This document shows, piece after piece, positions 53,975 to 64,000 of a DNA stretch of 64,000 bases. Position 1 is the first letter of the stretch, and every line of letters starts with the position of its first letter. The stretch lies in the NCBI RefSeq assembly GCF_021917145.1, contig NC_061065.1:2043923-2107922 (forward strand), given 5' to 3'. This DNA comes from Hypomesus transpacificus. Its lineage: Eukaryota; Chordata; Actinopteri; Osmeriformes; Osmeridae. The notes beneath the pieces are model-generated. The model searched no databases, was not told the origin of the DNA, and worked only from the letters and a program-made list of their open reading frames with translations. The translations under genes and the position numbers were made by a program.

Positions 53975-53998
53975 GTGTGTGTGTGTGTGTGTGTGTGC
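53975..53998. repeat. (GT)n microsatellite
   Basis: About 12 GT units. Confidence 0.85.
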
Positions 53999-53999
53999 G

Positions 54000-56029
54000 T
54001 GTGTACAAGAGGCCTGCTCAGCTTGACTGCTTGCACTAGCTGTTCCAACAGGTTAGATCAAGAACCCCTGAGAAGTCAGCAAGGATTTATGGAAAAGGAC
54101 TAAAGCTCCTTAAAATGGCAGAGTTGAGGCCGTGGGAGACGGAGCATGGGGCCAGCAGGGAAGCATTACCAACCAGTCTCACCGTGCTGCAAGTAGGACA
54201 CCAAGCACAAAGGTCAACATCCAAAGTCTGGTTGGAACAGAAAAATACTCTGGCAGGGAAAGGTGGGGATGGGTACTGCATCTGACTGTTAAAGACTGCA
54301 GGTTCAAATCCCTGCTGTACATCACGGATCAAAGTGTCTGTTAAAATTAACACAAGTACCAGACAGTGTGAGGTTCAGCAGATCAGACAATTACAGAAGA
54401 AAAACATACTTTTCTCAACAGACTTAGCTTGAGCAACTGAGGGACTTAGTACTCTGTGTGGACCTAGCCTCTCTCAAGAGAAGGCAGCCACAGCCCAACT
54501 CATCCTTATCACTAAATCATAAAAAGGTCAGAAGTTAGATGGATAGTCCATGCTAGCATGTCTACTGTTACCCCTTCGCATGGCTCTAAATGAATGTCCC
54601 AAGGAGGAAATCTGATGCTGGTTAAACCATAAAGGGTTGGGTCAGTTAACCAGCCAGCTGGCCAAACCTCACTCCCGCTCACAAACTGAGATATACTGAC
54701 CGGTTTACCAATCCCAAGTTTTGTGTTACAAGCAGTTGCCAGACGACATGCTTCAAGTGGATAGTCTTCCTTACTTACCAAACAGCTAACGCCACTAACA
54801 TCGATAGAGAGACTTCACAACAAGCACACATGGAAGACTTGGAAAGCAGCCGTTACCTGGCAACCAGAGAGAACCCGTTACGCTACTTCAGAGAGCCCAG
54901 CTTGTTTCCCCTTTCACTATCATGTAAGGGAAATTACTGAAGAAGACAAAATGATTACAATGTTGGAAGGTTTAAATCTGCCACAAAGATCCACGCTGTC
55001 ACAGAATCGGTTACGGGACTAATGGAAAGATGAAAACGGATAAGATATTATAGATCTGGATTTATAACACTCAAAACAGTTTCTTCTGATCCCCTGGCCT
55101 CTCACAGCTACACATCTAATAGATGGCCTATATTAATAACAACAGCCCACAATGAATAACTACATGGATGATACTGAAGCTGCCCTATAGAGACTGTGAG
55201 AGAGAGAGAAAGAGACAGAGAGAGAGAGCTTCAGTACATTGATTGAAAAGGTCAGTTTAATGCCATGCTGTAAAAGACAGACTGTCTCAAGTCCTCTGGT
55301 GACTCTTCAGACCTGTTGCCAGAGGTACAGTATACTGGTGCAGACTGACGGAAGAGAAATCCAATGTAGCAACAAGACAAACGTTTGAGGTGTTCTATGA
55401 TATTTCTATCGATATCCCATCAAATTACAGTAAAAACATATTTCCATAACCATATTACCATAACCATTATGACATCTGAAAGAAAACAACATACATCAGC
55501 CCCGGTCTACAGTTTTTTTGAACAAAATGGAAGAAATTGATTGCTGTTGTCAAGTAAGCTAGAGCTATCCATTTTGAACCACTGATTGCAGCGTGATGCT
55601 CTACTGTATAAGCAAGATCGATTAACGCTCATTACATTCTCACTTACAACAGGCGAAACACAGAGAGACACAACTAGCAAGCGCAAACATGTCGCAGACA
55701 CGGTTGGCGCAATGTGACTCACTTGACAGACACTAACAGCTTTGTTTTTAAATTGTCTTTTTCTACTCATTCACAAAATCAGCTAGCTAGCGTTAGCGAG
55801 CTAACTCAGGCTAGCTAACACAGTGTAGCGGCAGGCAGACGCACCATGTCCAAGGTGTATGGCAGACACTGCTTCACTCAATGGAACGCCGTTTTCTCGC
55901 TAGCCATGAAAGAATGTAATACATATTGTATGACAGTTGGTCAACATGCAACCTCCCAAAAGTGAATATTAGTTTTCAAAGAATCAAGCTAGATAAATAG
56001 CTATCTGGATATATTATTAATGAGCTTAC
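54000..56029. other. slc5a6 5' intron / upstream sequence
   Basis: 54265-54345 has a tRNA-like phrase (GGTACTGCATCTGACTGTTA, CAGGTTCAAATCCC). Otherwise unique-looking, with GCTAGCTAGCGTTAGCGAGC near 55785. No exon recognised. Confidence 0.5.
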
Positions 56030-56260
56030 GTCCGCGTGGTCCTTGCTGCGTACGATCGCGTGAGACAGCTTCAGGTTTGGAGATCAGAGACGTGAACGCT
56101 CAGACAGCATCTACGACACATCAATATCATGTCCGCATCAATGTGTAGCTTGCCATGGTGTTTAGGTTCATGTGTAACGAAAGAAATATGAATCCTACCA
56201 TGAGCCGCAGTCAGTCACCGTCGGATGGAGGAAAGATGTCACTAACGACGGTTTGGACCG
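56030..56260 (-). promoter_or_regulatory. Probable slc5a6 first exon and promoter region
   Basis: A minus-strand donor GCGGAC-gtaagc at 56030/56029 sits in a CpG-richer, repeat-poor stretch, as expected for a non-coding first exon. The start site is not defined. Confidence 0.35.
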
Positions 56261-57000
56261 CCCAACCTTGGCTTGTCAAGCTACACACACACACACTACA
56301 CACATGTGCTTTCACTGACTAATAATAGTCTTCCGTCGCAAACTATGGGCATCATCTGGAAGTGACGAGTTGTGCAATGTCACCTAAATTGACATTTTAT
56401 TGACCTTAGAATATGTGCCGTAACGTCCAACGTCACCGCAAATAAGTATAATTGCGTAGGTTTAACACATTTCGGCGATGTGAGATGTTGGCGCGAGAGG
56501 GACGGCCGGTGTCACCATCTTAAAGAGCAATGCTTTGATCTCTAAAGACTGACAGGGTTTGAGAATATATTCCAATAAACGTTGCTGACATGCTGCCCCC
56601 CAGCTGCCGCATCTCTCCCCCCCCCCCCCCCCCCCCCTCCCCGACAGTGCAATGACTCACTTGTCACTAAACCGGCTATAACAGGCTGCAACACCTGCGA
56701 CAGAAACATTTAGAGGAGATATTTGCATTGCAAACGCAACTTGCAGAACAGCAAGCCCCCCGTAGAAAACACAGCATGTACGATTCGATTGGACAATATG
56801 TAGCCAATCACATCACCCTATACTAACACCAGTTCAGGTCGAAGATCTAAACTACTTAATATTCAGAGCAATTCTGGAACCTGACTTTTATTAAATTACT
56901 ATTATTACTTTTATTTAATTACTGAATATGATTCGTATTTGCAACTCAACAACTTAGGCATTAAACATTCCTGGCTTACACATCACATGGTATCACTTTA
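56261..57000. other. Intergenic segment between slc5a6 5' end and rpl7l1 3' end
   Basis: Contains a C21 run at 56617-56637. No gene recognised. Confidence 0.55.
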
Positions 57001-57004
57001 GTAT

Positions 57005-57018
57005 TTTATTTATTTATT
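57005..57018 (-). terminator. rpl7l1 polyadenylation signals (three overlapping AATAAA)
   Basis: The minus strand of TTTATTTATTTATT gives three AATAAA hexamers about 430 nt after the rpl7l1 stop. Confidence 0.65.
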
Positions 57019-57188
57019 GGAAAACAAACAGGTGTTACCTTTTTCATAAACCTTACAAAGTAAGCATAATTCTGTCCATTTGACAAAAGATGATGCAGTC
57101 GTCATCGTGTGTAGAACTCCAGAACATCTGAATGTTTCAGTTCCAACCAAAACGCCCATGGAAATAGCAGAGCTGGTGTGGTATGATC

Positions 57189-57312
57189 ACCCCCCCCCCC
57201 CCCCCCCCCCCCCCCAGAAGGGAGGGGGTGAACACGAGGGATGATCCCATCAAGGAAGGCCCCCAGAAAGGAAGGGGTGAACACGAGGGATGATCCCATC
57301 AAGGAAGGCCGG
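57189..57312. repeat. C26 run plus two-copy repeat in rpl7l1 3' UTR
   Basis: A C homopolymer (57189-57215) followed by two about 50-bp copies sharing GGGGTGAACACGAGGGATGA. Confidence 0.9.
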
Positions 57313-57446
57313 GCATGGCCCACAGCCAGCAGACACCTCCATACGATGCGTCTCTCCCACCATCGCCAAAAATTGAAGGTGTGATTAAATACAGCAGAGG
57401 TAAAGAGTTCAGCGCTGCCGGAGCCAGGGCACAGCAGACTCCTGAC

Positions 57447-58414
57447 TCAGTTCAGCTGGCGGATGATGGAGTTGATGTCCGCTGCCCGGTAACCAGGGTT
57501 GCCGATGTCCTTCAGTAGCCCAGCCTTGTCTCTGGCGGCGTGCCGAGCCACTGACAGGCGGAACGGCCACAGGAAACAGTTCACCGTCCGGAAATGCCTC
57601 CCCACAGAGTAGACCTCATGGATCAGGTCTTCCAGGCAGATGATCCCCTGCTGGCCTGAAACACAAGTTCATTCAGATTCGTTCTCTAGGAGTTTGTCAT
57701 AATCCTCCATCACAAGGAATCAAAGGAAATCATGTGATTGATTTGTACACGTCCATGGATTTCTATGTGAAAAATATTTTTTCAGATTCTTCCTCGACAG
57801 ATGCAAGCACTGTTTGACTACTTTGACAAGCACATTAAATACATTGTTATTGGAAATATCAGCAATCAGAAACCCTGGCGTCCATGTTGTGTGTACAGGA
57901 CTCACCCAGGTGCTTCTCTATGAGGGTGTTGTCAGTGAGAGGAACCTTCTTCCTGTCTACCTTGGCCTGTCCTCTCTTCAGAATCAGCTCACGCACAGAC
58001 TTCAGGTTGGGAAATCTGAAACATGACAGGTCACCATCATCACCACCATCACCACCATCACCAGGGTTTCCCGCAGAAAATTGTTGGTAAAGGTGGTAGG
58101 GTGGGGTTTTCCATCTGACCGGTTGGTATGATGGAAGTAACACAACGTAGTTAAGGCGGCAGGCAGGTGTTGCTTAGGCAGCCGCCTTAGCTGCAAAGTG
58201 CAGTAAAGTAAACCCCTGGCATCATCAGCACCAACATCATCACCACCCTGAAAATACTGGAGAGCAGCCTCTTACCCCCAGGCTACATATGGCTCCACCA
58301 TCTTCAGCATGGCCATGCTGGTCTTGTTGACTCTGACGAACGCCCCGCTGAAGATCTTCCTCAGACGCAGCATTTGCACCACCTTCATCACTCTGGGGCT
58401 CACGCCTTTGATCC

Positions 58415-58457
<43 letters not shown>

Positions 58458-60357
58458 TAACACTGAAAACACAGGACCGCAACGGAGCTGAAATGATTGA
58501 TGTAATATTCTAGATGAGATGCTATTCAGCTGTAGTCGTACAATCGTTGAGATATTATTGTTTCTTGTGCCTGGTAGCTGAGACGTAGCTACAGACCGTT
58601 CCTAGACCCTGACCACCAAAATGCTGTTTAGAACTCTGCACTACTAATCCTTGATTCTCTGTTACAAATCCTATGTGTGGCGGCCTGCGGAATCCCTTCA
58701 CATTGTAAAAATGTGACTTTCTGGGTATTATACATATTTGGAAACTACACACTCTCCTGACTACAAATCTGAAATCACTCAGATATCTTTATCCCAACTG
58801 AAGTGACATCATTATAAAGTTGACCTGGGTCAAAGTGAGAAGGGAGAAAACTGCATTCAAATATTCCACTCCGTTTCATAACACGATTTGACATGGCTGG
58901 AAAATCTTGCTAGCTAACATGTCCAAAAACCGTTAAAATCAACGGTAAGTTAGATTTACATTTAGCAGACTCTTTTCTCCAAAGCGACTTCCAAAAGAGA
59001 GAAGTTAATGATAGGTAATCATGTACTTTTTGTACATTACAATGAAGTTTAGGGTGTTAACTCTTCAAAACATCAAAAATCTAAATTTTGACAGAAAACG
59101 ATTTTCGATCTTTTATGGTTCACAGCCAACAATGAGCGACCGTGACATCCAACGGGTTTCTGCAGGATGCCACACACTATTGGAATATTGCTGTGGATAC
59201 ATGTGTGTGGTACCACTCACTCTCTGATGCGAACAGCGAAGACCAGTCTGTTCTTGGCAGGGGGCAGCGGCGCTGCTGGCCGGCGGTGAGCTCTGTTGAT
59301 GCGAGTCTCATCGCGGTGTTTGCGGTGGCTCTCTTTCAGAAAGTCTTCCAAGCGCTTGAACTTCAACGGTTTACCTTTACATACCTGGATAATAGACAAC
59401 CTTCATTAATTACACACAAGCTGGGCTGACCAAACAGAGGGTCGCCATCATAATGAACGTTACAGTGTTGACTTGTTCTGCGTAAGAAAGTGGACACACT
59501 AAGGACACAAAATGACAAATAAAAATGAATAAACATCGCTTTTGCCAGCTGCACCACCAAAAAGTTTGCTTCTTGATAGCACTTTTATACTGCGTTGTGA
59601 GTTTAACTACTGTACACATGCATAATGACAAGTTACCAAAGATTATCAGACAACATACCTTTCTCTTTTCTAACAACGCAAGCTTGGCCTGTGTGGCTTT
59701 GATGGCTTGATACGCTTTTCTTTTCTTCAACAAGTTTTCAGGAACCAGCTTGATCACCCTCTTCACTCTGGGAGGAGCAATGAGCAAAACGTCAGTGGGA
59801 ACTGGGTAAGTTACAGAAGTTGAACGTTGATACCACTACGGTAATATTTGATATTCCAATAAAGACAAAGAGAAAACCTACTTCTATTTCTATACGTAAC
59901 CCAATTCTGTTTCGATTGATAAGTCTAGTAACTACAAGAATCATGTACTGTACAAGCTGCTTGTCGAGCTCTCTTGTTATACATTTCTTGTTATAAATGT
60001 CTGGCTTATTTACACAGCATTACAAAGCATTATGGTAACCACTGTTCTTTAAGTAAACGTTGAAGTTCATCTAGGCAAGATTGAAACTATAACAAGCCTA
60101 CGGTGGGGACATTGTCCCTCATACAGCTTGTGTTAGCCACCTGGCAACTACAGAGGTGTACTTTCCCCATGCGAGACGGATATATTTCAAAAACTGTATT
60201 TTATACAACATAATAAAAAAATACGAGAAGCACGTTATTGCTATTCATCTGACGTCGTGAAATAACATGATAAAACACATTTTAGTAGTGTCTACTGTGT
60301 AGGATGGACTTAGATCGGCACATAAACAAATTCAAATACTCACTCAGGTTCAGCCAT
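57447..60357 (-). CDS. rpl7l1: 60S ribosomal protein L7-like 1 (RPL7L1, ribosome biogenesis)
   Basis: RPL7L1 is the uL30-family paralogue of RPL7 (yeast Rlp7 relative) that acts in nucleolar pre-60S assembly. Six minus-strand exons: 60357-60344, 59767-59659, 59384-59221, 58413-58276, 58015-57906, 57655-57447; 744 nt, 247 aa, phases all close. The N-terminus [20 protein letters not shown], then [20 protein letters not shown] and [13 protein letters not shown], are diagnostic of RPL7L1 rather than RPL7. The L30 fold follows: [87 protein letters not shown]. It ends [11 protein letters not shown] and stops. Human is about 246-255 aa. A MITE-like repeat (58057-58222) sits in the intron before the fifth exon. 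Confidence 0.96.
58057..58222. mobile_element. MITE-like repeat in rpl7l1 intron
   Basis: Begins CCAGGGTTTCCCGCAG and ends AAACCCCTGG in inverted form. Contains AAGGCGGCAGGCAGGTGTTG and TTAGGCAGCCGCC, shared with 20880-20943. Confidence 0.55.
58421..58455. repeat. (CA)n at rpl7l1 acceptor
   Basis: The minus strand reads (TG)n then GCGCGCAG, the acceptor for the exon starting at 58413. Confidence 0.88.
58457..59220. other. rpl7l1 intron with SINE tail fragment
   Basis: TTACATTTAGCAGACTCTTT at 58955-59000 is a minus-oriented SINE tail. Nothing else recognised. Confidence 0.55.
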
Positions 60358-60720
60358 TGTGAATTTGATGTGTGCTTGAAAATATGCGACGTCGCGCTAG
60401 TATTACGTCATGGAGATTGCTTATGTCTCATGTGCCACGTTTCTGCCCCCTAGTGGAGCGGGGTTTATCGTGAAAACAAAGCAGCGAAACAACTTTCTAT
60501 GTACCATTCACATGTGTTTGTAAAACATTGTCAACATTTCTTGTAATTTGCTTTTGATAACAGTGACACGTACATGAGATGAACACCTTACATATTATGC
60601 AAACAGCACTTCAGGTTTGTTTCTGCACATTAATATTGTATGTGTTTATTAGAAACCCAGGTTTTGAGAAATAAATAATAATAGCGACCATCCATGTGGG
60701 CGACATCTCCCTGCACGGTA
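60358..60720. promoter_or_regulatory. Putative bidirectional promoter between rpl7l1 and a rightward gene
   Basis: The segment separates the rpl7l1 ATG from a CpG-richer stretch that begins a likely plus-strand first exon. No TATA or named motif is claimed; position only. Confidence 0.35.
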
Positions 60721-60739
60721 AAATTGAGCAGCATCTCTG

Positions 60740-61372
60740 CCCTCCTCGTGAACGCCGCGGCTGCAGGCGCACAGAGCTGCTGCTGTCACTGGCGTGCACG
60801 AGCTGCCCTGTTTGTTTGTGTAGCGAGATGTTGGAAATGGCGGAGAGGAGAGACCAACGCGACAATTAAAGATTTCAAAAATTAATACACTGCAAATGCC
60901 TATTATAAAACAGCCATGAAACAGATTCCAGGATAACTTTATTTTTTCGCAGCCGACTGGAGTACATCTGGACAAGGAGAAAATTTTTTTGATAAGCTTT
61001 GAATTAGCAAGCTTGCAGCTAGCTTGCGAACTCGTCAGTGCGATTTTTACTCGTAGGTTTGTTGTTTGTCAACATAAGCTCAAGTTAGCTAGCCAAGTAA
61101 CCCACAACCAAATACTCCAGTATACTGTTAGACCACAATTGTCACTACTGTGTGCATTATGTTAGTAATCTCTCAGATAAAAAATCAAGGCAATTGACTA
61201 GTTAGCTTGTCAGCTAAATTCGCTAGCACCACTCAGCAAGCTGGTTAACTACTAGCTAGCAAGTTGTAGCCTAGCCACATTGCGACTTCATTATCAATAT
61301 ACTTTTTACAGCGGTTGTCCAAAATCCTGTTATAAGAGAAGATTATTGACAGAAGTTGCAGAAATACAGCAG
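60740..61372 (+). other. Candidate 5' UTR exon(s) of an unidentified plus-strand gene
   Basis: ATACAGCAG followed by gtaagtaag at 61373 is an excellent 5' splice site. Upstream sequence near 60750-60870 is CpG-rich (AACGCCGCGGCTGCAGGCG). No protein is recognised, so the gene body must lie to the right of the window. Confidence 0.4.
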
Positions 61373-62030
61373 GTAAGTAAGCCAACTACACCCAATCAAC
61401 ATAATTTTGCCGAAATTTACCCAGCAGCTGCGGACCGAATGCGCACGACAGTTGTTGGGGATTAAAGCATTTTGCTTGCTCTCCTGGCTATAATCGAACA
61501 AAGTGGTATTTGGATGTGTGAATTTTAGCAATCGCTGGTTATGAATTGCCGTGTGCATTTGCTATATGTTATTATGTTTTCAACTTTCTAGCTCGGTAAA
61601 TAATTGAAATTCCTCTATGTATTGATTTATCTTGCCTCACACTCGCCCACCTCGTCTCTCGTCTCTGGTTATTATACGACAATCAAATAATAAAGGCGAC
61701 ATCATATATTGTGTCATAGGGAGAGCGGCTTGATTGACAGTTTTTCGCCAATTCAAATGTGGGCGTCTCCAGTCATTTGCTAGGTGATGAGGTCTGTCAT
61801 TAAATCAAGTTGAACTAAACAATGTTTCATTATCCGTCAATGTTTAGCCCATGTGGATTGGTTGTCACACTCCTCCGCACTGAGCTACGGCAACGTACCG
61901 TGTTCTTGTAGAGCGCTTTGTATCCATCTCTCAGCAAGTGGCCCGCATTCATATTAGCAGACCTATAGCAATACAAACACAGGACAGACCTATGTAGTCT
62001 ACATGAAAGCTATGCAGCCTGTCTGTTTTG
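61373..62030. other. Unique sequence downstream of candidate exon
   Basis: No repeat, exon or RNA gene recognised. Confidence 0.5.
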
Positions 62031-62034
62031 GGCT

Positions 62035-62795
62035 TTGTCCACATGACTGGATCAACAAGCTAGGATCCTGCTGGAACACATGGCCAGATCAACAAGCTAG
62101 GATCATACTGAAACATGTGACCAGATCAACAAGCTAGGATCCCACTGGAACACATGACCAGATCAACAAGCTAGGATCCTACTGGAACATGTGACCAGAT
62201 CAACAAGCTAGGATCCCACTGGAACACATGACCAAATCAACAAGCTAGGATCCTACTGGAACATGTGACCAGATCAACAAGCTAGTATCCTACTGGAACA
62301 CATGACCAGATCAACAAGCTAGGATCCTACTGGAACATGTGACCAGATCAACAAGCTAGGATCCCACTGGAACACATGACCAAATCAACAAGCTAGGATC
62401 CTACTGGAACATGTGACCAGATCAACAAGCTAGGATCCTACTGGAACATGTGACCAGATCAAAAAGCTAGTATCCTACTTGAACATGTGACCAGATCAAC
62501 AAGCTAGTATCCTACTGGAACACATGACCAGATCAACAAGCTAGGATCCTACTGGAACACATGACCAGATCAACAAGCTAGGATCCTACTTGAACATGTG
62601 ACCAGATCAACACGCTAGTATCCCACTGGAACACATGACTGGATCAACAAGCTAGTATCCCACTGGAACACATGACCAGATCAACAAGCTAGGATTCTAC
62701 TTGAACATGTGACCAGATCAACAAGTTAAGATCCTACTGGAACATGTAACCAGATCAACAAGCCAGGATCCTACTGGAACACATGACCAGAACAT
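62035..62795. repeat. Minisatellite, about 37-bp unit, about 21 copies
   Basis: Unit contains CCAGATCAACAAGCTAGGAT and CCTACTGGAACA. Two forms alternate, ending CACATGA or CATGTGA. Confidence 0.95.
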
Positions 62796-62984
62796 GCTGG
62801 AACATTCCAGCACAGCAGAGTAGATCAGCTTCAATGAGAACAGGTATCCTCATAGACATACGTCTATGGGTATCCTTGTCTTAGACATTCCTCAGGAAAG
62901 AGAGGGGAAAGCAGGAGCAATGTAGGCTAGTGAGACCTGCACTGACACACTTCTCTGTCTGCTCTGTGTTTGGTGTGAAGCCAA

Positions 62985-63332
62985 GGCCCCAGGTCACCAA
63001 AGCCCCAGGTCACCAAAGCCCCAGGTCATCAAGGCCCCAGGTCATCAAGGCCCCAGGTCATCAAGGCCCCAGGTCACCAAGGCCCCAGGTCACCAAGGCC
63101 CCAGGTCATCAAGGCCCCAGGTCACCAAAGCCCCAGGTCATCAAGGCCCCAGGTCATCAAGGCCCCAGGTCACCAAGGCCCCAGGTCATCAAGGCCCCAG
63201 GTCACCAAGGCCCCAGGTCACCAAGGCCCCAGGTCATCAAGGCCCCAGGTCACCAAGGCCCCAGGTCATCAAGGCCCCAGGTCATCAAGGCCCCAGGTCA
63301 TCAAGGCCCCAGGTCACCAAGGCCCCAGGTCT
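62985..63332 (+). repeat. Minisatellite, 15-bp unit, about 23 copies
   Basis: Unit AAGGCCCCAGGTCAT or AAGGCCCCAGGTCAC. The stop-free GHQGPRSPRPQV frame is an artefact. Confidence 0.96.
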
Positions 63333-63444
63333 AGGAGGATGAGGAGCTTTAGTCCTGGGAAGTTATTACACAGCCGATGACATCAGTGTAGGTCACTCCA
63401 GATAGATGAGACAAAGACTGGAAGTTAACCTGAGACCTTAAGGC

Positions 63445-63925
63445 ATGTGGAGGAAGGGTTAGGAGGGTTAGGGTTAGGAGCTGTTGCAGTGTCTCATCTT
63501 GAACCATCCTGTCTGGGTTAGGGTTAGGAGCTGTTGCAGTGTGTCTCATCTTGAACCATCCTGTCTGGGTTAGGGTTAGGAGCTGTTGCAGTGTGTCTCA
63601 TCTTGAACCATCCTGTCTGGGTTAGGGTTAGGAGCTGTTGCAGTGTGTCTCATCTTGAACCATCCTGTCTGGGTTAGGGTTAGGAGCTGTTGCAGTGTCT
63701 CATCTTGAACCATCCTGTCTGGGTTAGGGTTAGGAGCTGTTGCAGTGTGTCTCATCTTGAACCATCCTGTCTGGGTTAGGGTTAGGAGCTGTTGCAGTGT
63801 GTCTCATCTTGAACCATCCTGTCTGGGTTAGGGTTAGGAGCTGTTGCAGTGTGTCTCATCTTGAACCATCCTGTCTGGGTTAGGAGCTGTTGCAGTGCGT
63901 CTCATCTTGAACCATCCTGTCTGGG
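63445..63925 (+). repeat. Minisatellite, about 51-54-bp unit with TTAGGGTTAGG, about 9 copies
   Basis: Each unit holds GGGTTAGGGTTAGGAGCTG and TCATCTTGAACCATCCTGTC. Units vary by a GT insertion (GTGTCTC or GTGTGTCTC). Confidence 0.95.
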
Positions 63926-64000
63926 CCCAGTAGGCAGGCCTGCGTTTGCTGCTTATTTCCTTAATTACCAAAACACAAGACTGTTCAATAATACCATTTA

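Overview
The window is vertebrate nuclear DNA, most likely from a ray-finned (teleost) fish. It has split genes with GT-AG introns, fish-type tRNA-derived SINEs with the tail motif CTAAATGACTAAATGTAAA, small hAT-type DNA transposons with 8-bp target duplications, and a very heavy load of (CA)n, (GA)n and minisatellite arrays. Nothing bacterial, phage-like or CRISPR-like is present. Most long open frames are stop-free minisatellites whose unit is a multiple of 3 bp; they are not genes.

Six protein genes are supported exon by exon. (1) rev3l, the DNA polymerase zeta catalytic subunit, minus strand: three N-terminal coding exons at 102-1270. The gene runs off the left edge and its 5' part lies in 1.3-17.6 kb of repeat-filled intron that also holds a 100-N gap. 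(2) srp9, plus strand, 19854-21293, three exons, 86 aa. (3) ephx1, microsomal epoxide hydrolase, plus strand, 23804-29677, eight coding exons, 454 aa, catalytic triad present. (4) tcf23-like bHLH factor, plus strand, 31084-32022, three exons, 164 aa. (5) slc5a6, sodium-dependent multivitamin transporter, minus strand, 46975-39131, fifteen coding exons, 652 aa, with likely 5' UTR exons at 48.4 and 56.0 kb. (6) rpl7l1, minus strand, 60357-57447, six exons, 247 aa. A further plus-strand gene probably starts near 60.7-61.4 kb, head to head with rpl7l1, and leaves the window. All splice phases close exactly in the five complete genes.

These are housekeeping and metabolic genes with no shared pathway. 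srp9-ephx1 and tcf23-slc5a6 are also neighbours in human (1q42 and 2p23.3), so the window joins two conserved micro-syntenies with rev3l and rpl7l1.

The most unusual feature is the relation of the minisatellites to splicing. At four exons (one in ephx1, three in slc5a6) the intron begins with a tandem array whose unit contains the last 7-20 nt of the exon plus the 5' splice site, so the authentic donor is followed by about 3 to 45 decoy donors. A fifth array, in ephx1 intron 2, consists of about 39 tandem copies of a tRNA D-arm / Pol III A-box from a SINE. Several other introns have splice sites built from or abutting repeats.
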